Below are positions 1 through 5,773 of a DNA stretch of 5,801 nt, piece by piece. The stretch is taken from contig JAVBYH010000070.1 of NCBI GenBank assembly GCA_030824175.1, forward strand, positions 1 through 5,801, given 5' to 3'. The DNA is from Bacteroidota bacterium (GTDB lineage Bacteria > Bacteroidota > Ignavibacteria > UBA10030 > UBA8401). The notes under the pieces are model-generated. The model saw only the letters and a program-made list of their open reading frames with translations. It did not search any database and had not been told where the DNA came from. The first letter of the stretch is position 1; every line of letters starts with the position of its first letter. The position numbers and the translations under genes were made by a program.

Positions 1-1047
1 GCCCGCGGGCCGGGCCGGAATCTGCATGGCCTGCGGCAGCGCGTTTCCCGACTGGACGAACGGCGCGTACGCGCGCGGACCGTAGTACGCGTATCCCACA
101 CCTTCGGCAGGCGTGCCCGAAAGCATCGTCTGGATGAAACCGTTCAGCTCCACCTGCACCGTGTGCAAGATCGCGCGTGTCGGGTTCTGTTTGAGGATGA
201 CACGGATGCGGCCGTTGAGCGCGGAGTACGTGATGAACTCGGCCGTGCTCTCCATTGTGAACGGGATTGTTTTCGCCAGATAGGACACCATCATCTTCGT
301 GCGGTACCACGTGCCGCCGGTGGCGCTGACGACGGGCGCTCCGTTGTAGAGGGCAATGCTGTCGTTGTACGCGAGCGCGCTCAGGTAATGGTCGCTCGAC
401 GCGTTGATCCATGCGAGGAGCTTCGCGCCGTATGCGTCGTCGTAGTTGTATTCGCTGTCCAGAAACGCGATGCGCTTCACGTCGTCGGGGATCGCCGCTG
501 CGGCGTTCATGTAGCTGAATGTGAATCCGCCTCCGCCGCTGTGGCCAGAGAGCACGACGAACGGAGCGTAGGCGGAGAACATGCGTTTCACGGAATCGAC
601 GACGGCCTTGACGAGTGCGGGATTGTTCGCATACTTGGCCCGCCAGGTCGGCCAGCTCAGGGAACCTGTCGACGCGTTAGCTTCGACATACACTGTGACG
701 AGGTTATACGCGTCGGCCTTCGTGCGCACGAAGCGCGTCTGCGCGCCGATGTGCTGGATGTCGTAGTGCCAGTCGTCACCCGCCTTGAGTTGTTTGCCGA
801 CTGTCATCTCGATCGTGTTGCCGTTGGGAAGCGCGAAGAAGACGAGCGCAGCGGGCTTCGCCGGATCGAATGATGAGGGGGACGGGGCGTTGATGTGGAC
901 GCGTACTTCGGGCACGTGCGTATATGTGCGCACCTGTTCGCCGAAGTACGGACTCGCGGTGAAACCGGGCAGATACGTCTGCGCGTATGCGCGAACGGAG
1001 GAAGCAAGAATGAATATTGTGAGCAGGCATACCGTTGAATGTCGCAT
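1..1047 (-). CDS. Secreted alpha/beta-hydrolase-like protein (3' part missing)
   Basis: The frame is open from an ATG at 1047 to the left edge: 349 codons with no stop, so the C-terminus lies outside the window. The start is supported by GAGGAAG at 1054-1060, six bases upstream. Residues 1-22 form a signal peptide: short basic start, hydrophobic core CLLTIFILASS, and an AYA cleavage site before Gln23. The mature protein begins with a probable beta-rich region containing LPNGN (73-77). At 168-174 is GHSGGGG, with Ser170 as the likely nucleophile of a GxSxG elbow, preceded by the hydrophobic strand PFVVLS as expected for this fold. The strand-like FLDSEYNYDD follows at about 195. An esterase, lipase or peptidase acting outside the cytoplasm is the natural reading; the substrate cannot be told. 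The catalytic acid and His cannot be assigned with certainty, and the His may lie beyond the edge. The serine hydrolase call rests mainly on one motif and its setting. Confidence 0.8.
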   Translation of the reverse strand, partial: MRHSTVCLLTIFILASSVRAYAQTYLPGFTASPYFGEQVRTYTHVPEVRVHINAPSPSSFDPAKPAALVFFALPNGNTIEMTVGKQLKAGDDWHYDIQHIGAQTRFVRTKADAYNLVTVYVEANASTGSLSWPTWRAKYANNPALVKAVVDSVKRMFSAYAPFVVLSGHSGGGGFTFSYMNAAAAIPDDVKRIAFLDSEYNYDDAYGAKLLAWINASSDHYLSALAYNDSIALYNGAPVVSATGGTWYRTKMMVSYLAKTIPFTMESTAEFITYSALNGRIRVILKQNPTRAILHTVQVELNGFIQTMLSGTPAEGVGYAYYGPRAYAPFVQSGNALPQAMQIPARPAG

Positions 1048-1088
1048 AGGGTACTTCCTCTGTTTGTCTGAGCAGTCGTCAATAACTA

Positions 1089-1117
1089 AAACTACTCAGG
1101 AAACACAAGGAATGCAA
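1089..1117 (-). promoter_or_regulatory. Weak promoter candidate for the secreted hydrolase
   Basis: Read on the minus strand, TTGCAT (1112-1117) is followed by a 17-base spacer and TAGTTT (1089-1094). The -35 box is fair, but the -10 box matches the sigma-70 consensus at only three of six positions. Initiation here would give a leader of about 35 bases containing the GAGGAAG ribosome binding site. Read-through from the orphan gene upstream (stop at 1167) is an alternative source of transcription. Confidence 0.25.
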
Positions 1118-1166
1118 GGGCCCGTTTAGGCCTTCACGGCATGAGCATCGGCCGCACCGTGGGCAC

Positions 1167-1442
1167 TCACGCCTGCTCGAACTCCGCCGTGTCGTCGAAG
1201 AACACGCGCATTTTTTTCGCGGGCTGATCCGGGGAGGACTCGCCCGATTCGGCGGAGCCGTAGATGTTCAGGGAGCGGTCCTTCGCCGAACGGTATTCCC
1301 GGACGGGGCCCTGCCGCAGCAGCATACCCAGCTCATGGAACACATTCGCCGCTGCCGCGGAGAGTGCAGACATCGCGGGACCGAGTCCGCCTTCACCGGA
1401 GTGAACGGACTGCCCGATATCCATGTGTGTAAGTGTTTTCAT
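1167..1442 (-). CDS. Hypothetical 91-residue protein
   Basis: I do not recognise this protein. It starts with MKTLTHMDIGQSV, has an Ala-rich probable helix at about 23-44 (AMSALSAAAANVFHELGMLL), then a Ser/Glu/Pro-rich, probably disordered stretch, and ends in a strand-like KMRVFFDD with an acidic tail. There is no signal peptide and no membrane segment, so it is probably cytoplasmic. The ATG at 1442 has AAGGA at 1451-1455, eight bases upstream. The motif AAGGAATG is duplicated in tandem here, and the second copy contains the start codon. The secreted hydrolase gene follows on the same strand after 119 bases, so co-transcription is possible. Support for a real gene is the good ribosome binding site, the placement in an otherwise empty interval, and the jump to AT-richer DNA just upstream of its start. 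A start at Met7 is possible. Confidence 0.65.
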   Translation of the reverse strand: MKTLTHMDIGQSVHSGEGGLGPAMSALSAAAANVFHELGMLLRQGPVREYRSAKDRSLNIYGSAESGESSPDQPAKKMRVFFDDTAEFEQA

Positions 1443-1538
1443 TCCTTCATTCCTTCAACGACATTGCAGCCGGAACGGGAGGTATTTTCTACAAATTTCA
1501 GCGGGCTGACTGGATGTTCATGCCTGTTTTCGCATGTA

Positions 1539-1567
1539 TTGAATTTTTTTATACGTCAGCTTACAAT
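1539..1567 (+). promoter_or_regulatory. Upstream promoter candidate of a tandem pair
   Basis: TTGAAT (1539-1544), a 17-base spacer beginning with a T-run, then TACAAT (1562-1567). Both boxes are close to the sigma-70 consensus, with five of six matches in the -10. It lies in the AT-rich divergent spacer and points toward the gene at 1682, giving a predicted leader of about 108 bases. Confidence 0.5.
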
Positions 1568-1600
1568 GGTTCAACTCTTATGCCAAATATTAAATTCGTC

Positions 1601-1629
1601 TTGAATTTGCATCGCCGCTGCCGTATATT
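1601..1629 (+). promoter_or_regulatory. Proximal promoter candidate of the tandem pair
   Basis: TTGAAT (1601-1606), a 17-base spacer, then TATATT (1624-1629). The -35 hexamer and the spacer length are identical to those of the candidate 62 bases upstream. Initiation near 1636 would give a leader of about 46 bases ending in the AAGGA ribosome binding site at 1673-1677. This is the better placed of the two for the gene starting at 1682. Confidence 0.55.
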
Positions 1630-1681
1630 ACCGGCTCGTGAATGACAGTCTATCAACCTTTTTTAAAGAGACAAGGACGTC

Positions 1682-1996
1682 ATGAAAATACTCGCAACAT
1701 CCACCGATGCACCTCAGGCAAACTGGGTCGGACGCACCGACCTCCTCCGCGAAGAGGCACAGCTCATCTGGTCCCTCCAAAAAACGGAAAAGATCCGCGA
1801 CATCTGGTTTACCGCGACGGATCACAACGCCGTGATCGTCCTCGAATGCGAATCCGTCGCTGAGGCGGAAGGCATTGTGAGCGAATTCCCGCTCGTGCGC
1901 GCAGGGCTTATGGATTTCAGCTGCGTGCATCTCGTCACGTACGACGGCTACGAGCGCCTGTTCTCGGAAACACAGGCCGCTGAAACCGCCCACTAG
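1682..1996 (+). CDS. YciI / muconolactone-isomerase-like dimeric alpha-beta barrel protein
   Basis: A complete 104-residue protein, a usual length for single-domain ferredoxin-like barrel proteins. It lacks a signal peptide and should be cytoplasmic. The pattern is strand (MKILATST), helix with EEAQLIWSLQKTEKI (24-38), strand DIWFTATDHNAVIVLEC (40-56), helix ESVAEAEGIVSEF (57-69), then LVRAGLMDFSCVHLVTY (71-87) and a YERLF ending. The combination 'LECES.AEA ... FPLVRAGL.DF' is what I associate with the YciI-like and muconolactone delta-isomerase-like families, whose members dimerise through the sheet. Many have no known substrate, and an actual muconolactone isomerase role is unlikely here because no catechol pathway gene is nearby. 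The start is set by AAGGA at 1673-1677, with a tight four-base spacing. It is the only plus-strand gene in the window and looks monocistronic, with its own tandem promoters. It converges on the glycosyltransferase gene with a 79-base gap. Confidence 0.8.
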   Translation: MKILATSTDAPQANWVGRTDLLREEAQLIWSLQKTEKIRDIWFTATDHNAVIVLECESVAEAEGIVSEFPLVRAGLMDFSCVHLVTYDGYERLFSETQAAETAH

Positions 1997-2075
1997 AATT
2001 GACAGCCGATCGTAATGGTGGTGGTCGTGCAGGAGTGAATGACGCTGCGAAGCGCCGCCGTTTATTTCAGGGTGA

Positions 2076-3479
2076 TCATTTCAGGGCCAGGCCCGTTGGC
2101 GATTGTTTGCGGAATAACAGATACTCCGCATTGCCATTGCGGTACTGTTCTATCAGCGTGAGGGACGAGTCCCGGAGCATTGCCTCCGTCGTCAGTCCCG
2201 TTCGCGAGAAGATCGAATTGGCCGTATACGGATCCCACAGGACGAGACAATTGTCGAAGCGTGCCAGCGTCTCCCGGTTAAGGACGGCATACATCGGGCC
2301 ACCGGTGGGAGCAGCGTCCATCTCGTACTGCACGACCGGATTGTTATTGAGAAGCGTGAGGCCTGGATAGCCTGTGCGCGCCGCCCGCGTCATTTCAATG
2401 GACACCCTGTCGTGATTCGACCAGCTGTGCGGACGCGCGGTGAAGATGCAATTGAACACGACGAGGCAGATCACGGCCGCTGATAGTTGGGAACGGGCAT
2501 ACGACGGTCTCGCCGCTTCGATGATCGCCGAGAGGCCATAGGCCGATACGAGCGCCACGAACGGACCGGCGACCGCGATGTAGCGGAGATCGCCGACGCT
2601 GCCCGTCCAATGGAGCAGCTCCGAACCCGAAAGCGTATTGAGCAAAACCGTGGCGGCGATGAAGGCATAGGGTATTGCGGCATCCGCGCTCTTTCCCGAG
2701 CGGGCGATGACGACGGCGCCGGCGGCAAAGAACAGTACCTGTGCGATGCCGAAAACGATGTGAAGATTCTCCACGTAGTACGCGAGGGAAATACCCGTCA
2801 TGTATTTCTCGACGTTCGAGTAGCCGGCCCATTGCGTGAAGAACGTCGTGATGTTTCCCGAGATCACCGTTGTCGATGCGATCCACACGATCGGTCCGAG
2901 GAGGACGAGTGGCAGGAGCGTCCATTCGCGCCGCCGCAGGTACGCGACGAAGAGGATGCCGGCGAAAATATACGCCTCGGGGCGGCACATGATGCCGAGC
3001 GATGCGATCGCCAGACTCGCCGCGTGACGGTTCCTGAGATGATACCAATACGCAAGGACGACGGCAAGCGCGGCCGGCACTTCGTTCAGGCATGTGTACG
3101 AAATATCGAAGAGCACCGGCTGAAGACCCGCAAGCAGGACGACCCACTCCGCATGCCGTATCCCCTTGAGCACCGCGATCGCGTACGTGACGTCCAGCAG
3201 CAGTAGAAACAGCGCGAGCGCGAAGAACATCGTGAACGTGTGTCCGAATTGCGCCGGAAGCGCGAACAGCCATTGCGGTATCGGCCTGTGCCACGTCTCG
3301 ACCGTGACCGGGAGCGACTGCAGGACGAATCTGCTGTAGAGGAACCGCGCGGGCTCGTCGATAAAATAGAATCCGTCCGATAAGACGATCCAGACGGATC
3401 CGATGACGGCGACGACGACGAAGAAAAAATACAGCAGCGGAGTGTTCTCTCCGGCACGTTTCACCTGAAGCTTATCCAT
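2076..3479 (-). CDS. Polytopic GT-C-type glycosyltransferase-like membrane protein
   Basis: A 467-residue integral membrane protein with about ten hydrophobic stretches, starting with LLYFFFVVVAVIGSVWIVL at 15-33, and a soluble C-terminal tail from about 349. After the first membrane segment comes FYFIDEPARF with Asp41-Glu42, placed like the acidic first-loop motif of GT-C enzymes. HRPIPQW (64-70), NEVPA (132-136), CRPEAYIF (165-172) and DLRY (297-300) are also typical of the PMT/ArnT and mannosyltransferase-like superfamily. Known members move a sugar from a polyprenyl-phosphate donor on the outer face of the inner membrane; donor and acceptor cannot be read here. I chose the ATG at 3479, not the in-frame ATG at 3584, because the upstream 35 residues lie inside the PRC gene and are Cys- and charge-rich. 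The chosen start overlaps the PRC stop by 8 bases and has only a poor GGGG-type binding site, so coupled translation is likely. Family placement is general, not to a named enzyme. Confidence 0.8.
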   Translation of the reverse strand: MDKLQVKRAGENTPLLYFFFVVVAVIGSVWIVLSDGFYFIDEPARFLYSRFVLQSLPVTVETWHRPIPQWLFALPAQFGHTFTMFFALALFLLLLDVTYAIAVLKGIRHAEWVVLLAGLQPVLFDISYTCLNEVPAALAVVLAYWYHLRNRHAASLAIASLGIMCRPEAYIFAGILFVAYLRRREWTLLPLVLLGPIVWIASTTVISGNITTFFTQWAGYSNVEKYMTGISLAYYVENLHIVFGIAQVLFFAAGAVVIARSGKSADAAIPYAFIAATVLLNTLSGSELLHWTGSVGDLRYIAVAGPFVALVSAYGLSAIIEAARPSYARSQLSAAVICLVVFNCIFTARPHSWSNHDRVSIEMTRAARTGYPGLTLLNNNPVVQYEMDAAPTGGPMYAVLNRETLARFDNCLVLWDPYTANSIFSRTGLTTEAMLRDSSLTLIEQYRNGNAEYLLFRKQSPTGLALK

Positions 3480-4224
3480 TGCCCCAGTACCCGTCGCGAT
3501 TGTAGTGTTGATGCAGGGCGGATTCATACTCACGGGTGAGCAACAGCTCTTCCGTGTATTCCGGCGATTGTCGAATGGCCTCACGTGTCAGGTCGATGAA
3601 CACCTTGGACTCGCTCCAGCTGACGCGTTCGGCCCATTGCGGAGACACGAGAACCTTTTTGCCGGGAAGCCAGTTCTCCGTATCGATGACGAGATAGCGG
3701 ATCGCCCAGGTCTGATCGTCGAAGATGAAATCCTCCACATGGCCCACCTCGCCGTCGAGGGCCTGGATGTTGTAGCCCGTCACCTCGCGCGTGCTGCGCA
3801 GATGCGGGTCCCATTTCTTCTCTCCCTCGCCCCAGCCCTTGCCAGTGGCTTTTTCACGATCGCGCTCGATGTTGGGAAACGGCCCCCACATCAACGGGCC
3901 GTCCCAATAGACGGGCCACGCATAGAATCCGTAAAAATCCATTTCGAATTGGCGGGAGACGGGTTTATCGGAATCGAGCGAGGGGCTGTCCTCGATCTGC
4001 TTTTTAGTGAGTTCGACGATGACCTCCTGTCGTTCCCTTCGCACGTCGACGAGGGAATACGGCGAGATGAGCACCTGCCGGCCCGGTAGCCAGTTGCCCG
4101 TATCGGCGACAAGGTAGCGGGTGGTCCAGTGATTATCGTCGAAATAAAATTCCTTGACGGTACCGATCGAACCGTCGAGACAGTGCATTCGGTACCCTTT
4201 GAGTGTTTTTGCCTTATACAGCAT
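3472..4224 (-). CDS. Tandem PRC-barrel domain protein
   Basis: A complete 250-residue protein made of two PRC-barrel repeats, at about 8-94 and 148-234, with a 140-residue period. Each has the same landmarks: GY, LDG.(I/V)G.V..F.FDD, W..RYLV.DT, NWLPG, VL(I/V)SP, and a late .LT...I..SP followed by R.(F/Y)E. The linker (95-147) is rich in Trp, Tyr, Gly and Pro. There is no signal peptide or membrane segment, so a cytoplasmic location is expected. PRC barrels are small beta domains known from RimM, where one helps bind a ribosomal protein, and from photosynthetic reaction-centre H subunits; stand-alone tandem forms are common in bacteria but mostly uncharacterised. The ATG at 4224 is chosen over an upstream in-frame ATG at 4284 because GAAAGGAG lies at 4232-4239, seven bases before it, and the longer form would begin upstream of the promoter's predicted start point. 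The stop overlaps the glycosyltransferase start by 8 bases. Confidence 0.9.
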   Translation of the reverse strand: MLYKAKTLKGYRMHCLDGSIGTVKEFYFDDNHWTTRYLVADTGNWLPGRQVLISPYSLVDVRRERQEVIVELTKKQIEDSPSLDSDKPVSRQFEMDFYGFYAWPVYWDGPLMWGPFPNIERDREKATGKGWGEGEKKWDPHLRSTREVTGYNIQALDGEVGHVEDFIFDDQTWAIRYLVIDTENWLPGKKVLVSPQWAERVSWSESKVFIDLTREAIRQSPEYTEELLLTREYESALHQHYNRDGYWGNG

Positions 4225-4247
4225 ATGAGTGCTCCTTTCGTACATAA

Positions 4248-4276
4248 AGTATACGACACGAAGCACGCTATTGTAA
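4248..4276 (-). promoter_or_regulatory. Promoter candidate for the PRC-barrel / glycosyltransferase pair
   Basis: Read on the minus strand, TTACAA (4271-4276), a 17-base spacer, then TATACT (4248-4253). The -10 box matches the consensus at five of six positions; the -35 is weak (three of six). A start near 4241 would give a very short leader of about 17 bases that still contains the whole GAAAGGAG ribosome binding site. It sits in the 76-base gap after the transglutaminase-like gene, so the PRC gene can be expressed apart from it. Confidence 0.5.
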
Positions 4277-4300
4277 TCGGCCAAAGGGATGAAAGGGGTA

Positions 4301-5677
4301 TTAATCCTTTCCTGGAAGGGTCGCGGTCAATTTTTTCCTGCGCGCGTACATCATCGCCCCGATCCACACCGCGAACGTGACGAGAAGGCCCAGGAACAAC
4401 GACCGGCGCACGAAGTATGTGCGCTCGCCGTTGGTCGGGTAGAACGAATACGCGAGCTGCGGCTTGAGGATGTACCGTTCGAGGTTGCCGGTGAGAAACG
4501 TCCGGTCCCTGTAGAAGCCCGTATAGATGCCGCGCACATCCTCGACGTTCGGCGGACGACGGAACGTGATAATGGAATGCGCCGTGAACTCGCTCCGGAC
4601 CGCGGCATTGATGCGGGAGAACGGTGCGGTCACGATCGTGTCGGTGCGCGTGATGCCGAGCGTTGCGGCCCATAGCTGGTCCACGTACACACGCACCTGC
4701 GTGCTGTCGAACGCATTGTGCTGGTTCAGGTGCATGAGCTCCACCGTGTTGAGCACCTCGCCCATCTTGTTCGTGATGTACATGTGCCCCTTGGACAAAT
4801 CGACGAACGCCCACCGGCCCTGTTCGCGCACGAACGACTCGGCGAACGCGTGCCCCGTATAGACGATCTCGTTGTTTTCGGTGCGCGATCCGAACACGAA
4901 GCGCGTCGGGATGCCCGCGAGGTTCGCCCAGAATGTGTAGATCTGCCCGTTCTGCGTGCACCACCCTTTCCCCGTCCCGTAAACCATGTCGTTGTAGAGG
5001 TCCCACGCATTCATCCACCGCTCGTCGTTCCTCGGCACGCCGCCCGAGTTCACGAGTTTCTTTCTGAGGAACGGGGTAAGCTTTTCCATTTTCGTGAATG
5101 TCGGATCCTCGGGGCGGATGCCGATCTCGTCCCGGATAATGCGCCTGGCCTCGGCGAGTCCCTCCGCTCCGACGTACGCGTAGTCGTCCACCCAGTCGGC
5201 CACGGCGAACTGTTCGAACTCGCCGCACGGCACATTCGCGTGGACGTTGTAGACGTTGCCGCGGTCCATGCCGCGCTCAGCGTAGAATTCCGTGGGATAG
5301 AAGCGCATCGCGATCTCGAACGGCGGATATGCATCGGCCGGGACGGACGAGACACGGTATGTGTGCAGCTCGTGGAACATCGTGTCGATGTGGAACGAGG
5401 GCGCCGGGCCGCGGCTTGTCTGCGGAATCGCGCCGTTGTTGAGTACGGTCCACTCCGTTACGTGATCTGCGCCCGAGAGGTGCACGCGTATCGAATCGCG
5501 CTCGAGTACATCCCAGCTGCGTATCGTGGGAAGGTCGAGCGGATAATACAGCGTCGCGTACGACGCGGGATAGTGCGACGACTCGTACTCGCGCGTGAAG
5601 AAGACGTACACATTTGCGATAAGCACAAGCGCGAAGAACGCGCCTGCAAGAGACGGAAAGAGCGATCGTTTGGGCAT
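4301..5677 (-). CDS. Membrane-anchored transglutaminase-like domain protein
   Basis: A complete 458-residue protein. An N-terminal membrane segment (about 6-27) follows a basic MPKR start, and a second lies at 427-445 before a positive RRKK, so the body should be outside the cytoplasm and tethered at both ends. The C-terminal half of the body has the transglutaminase-like (papain-fold) core: Cys240 in GKGWCTQNG, followed by the helix QIYTFWANLAGIPTRFV; His276 in TGHAFAE; and Asp293 in WAFVDLSKG. Spacing and order match the Cys-His-Asp triad, so it is probably active. Bacterial members act as proteases, amidases or cross-linking enzymes; the substrate here is unknown. Residues 30-200 are less conserved to my eye and could be a beta-rich accessory domain. 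The start at 5677 is chosen over an in-frame ATG at 5755 because GAGGA at 5686-5690 lies eight bases upstream and the basic-hydrophobic N-terminus begins there. The PRC gene follows after 76 bases on the same strand. Confidence 0.88.
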   Translation of the reverse strand: MPKRSLFPSLAGAFFALVLIANVYVFFTREYESSHYPASYATLYYPLDLPTIRSWDVLERDSIRVHLSGADHVTEWTVLNNGAIPQTSRGPAPSFHIDTMFHELHTYRVSSVPADAYPPFEIAMRFYPTEFYAERGMDRGNVYNVHANVPCGEFEQFAVADWVDDYAYVGAEGLAEARRIIRDEIGIRPEDPTFTKMEKLTPFLRKKLVNSGGVPRNDERWMNAWDLYNDMVYGTGKGWCTQNGQIYTFWANLAGIPTRFVFGSRTENNEIVYTGHAFAESFVREQGRWAFVDLSKGHMYITNKMGEVLNTVELMHLNQHNAFDSTQVRVYVDQLWAATLGITRTDTIVTAPFSRINAAVRSEFTAHSIITFRRPPNVEDVRGIYTGFYRDRTFLTGNLERYILKPQLAYSFYPTNGERTYFVRRSLFLGLLVTFAVWIGAMMYARRKKLTATLPGKD

Positions 5678-5726
5678 CGGGATGGTCCTCAGGGAAATGG
5701 CTGCCACATGGAACGGAATGCGGGCG

Positions 5727-5743
5727 TGCATCGGCCGCATGCA
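5727..5743. repeat. Inverted repeat in the leader of the transglutaminase-like gene
   Basis: TGCAT and ATGCA form perfect 5-base arms around CGGCCGC, whose first six bases are themselves palindromic. It lies 50 bases upstream of the start at 5677 and just downstream of a promoter candidate, which would suit a repressor site, but the arms are short and chance is a fair alternative. Confidence 0.25.
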
Positions 5744-5744
5744 T

Positions 5745-5773
5745 AGAATGCACAAAAGTTACACGGGATTCAA
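5745..5773 (-). promoter_or_regulatory. Promoter candidate for the transglutaminase-like gene
   Basis: Read on the minus strand, TTGAAT (5768-5773), a 17-base spacer, then CATTCT (5745-5750). The -35 is the same hexamer as in the two candidates at 1539 and 1601, but the -10 matches the consensus at only three of six positions. The predicted leader is about 60 bases. Upstream of it the window ends; I see no gene in 5678-5801. Confidence 0.3.

Noticed and set aside
163..873. A 236-codon plus-strand frame
   Set aside because: It is antisense to the secreted hydrolase gene, which has a signal peptide, serine elbow and ribosome binding site; the antisense product is Arg/Val/Asp-rich with no domain.
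1116..1134. Possible hairpin (AAGGGCC and GGCCTT arms) as a terminator after the orphan gene
   Set aside because: The stem needs a bulged G and no run of T follows on either strand.
1443..1538. Minus-strand promoter for the orphan gene
   Set aside because: The stretch is AT-rich enough, but I found no pair of hexamers with acceptable spacing upstream of 1442.
2043..2054. CGCT-GCGA-AGCG hairpin in the gap between the convergent genes
   Set aside because: The stem is only four base pairs and the following sequence is not T-rich enough. I see no convincing terminator in 1997-2075.
2487..3206. A 239-codon plus-strand frame, and a 299-codon minus-strand frame at 2395-3294
   Set aside because: Both are shadows of the polytopic membrane protein gene; they are charge-rich, lack motifs, and have no ribosome binding site that I can support.
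4291..4311. GAAAGG / CCTTTC inverted repeat around the stop of the transglutaminase-like gene
   Set aside because: Six pairs with a nine-base loop containing the stop codon, and no T-run after it on the minus strand; low-complexity purine/pyrimidine tracts explain it.
3891..5228. A 445-codon open frame on the minus strand
   Set aside because: It overlaps the transglutaminase-like and PRC genes in another frame and crosses the gap with its promoter. Its product is Arg/Gly/Pro-rich low-complexity sequence with no recognisable motif.
4718..5746. A 342-codon open frame on the plus strand
   Set aside because: It lies wholly antisense to the transglutaminase-like gene, whose triad and membrane segments are clear. 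Its translation is Arg/Val/His-rich without domain features, as expected for a shadow frame in GC-rich DNA.
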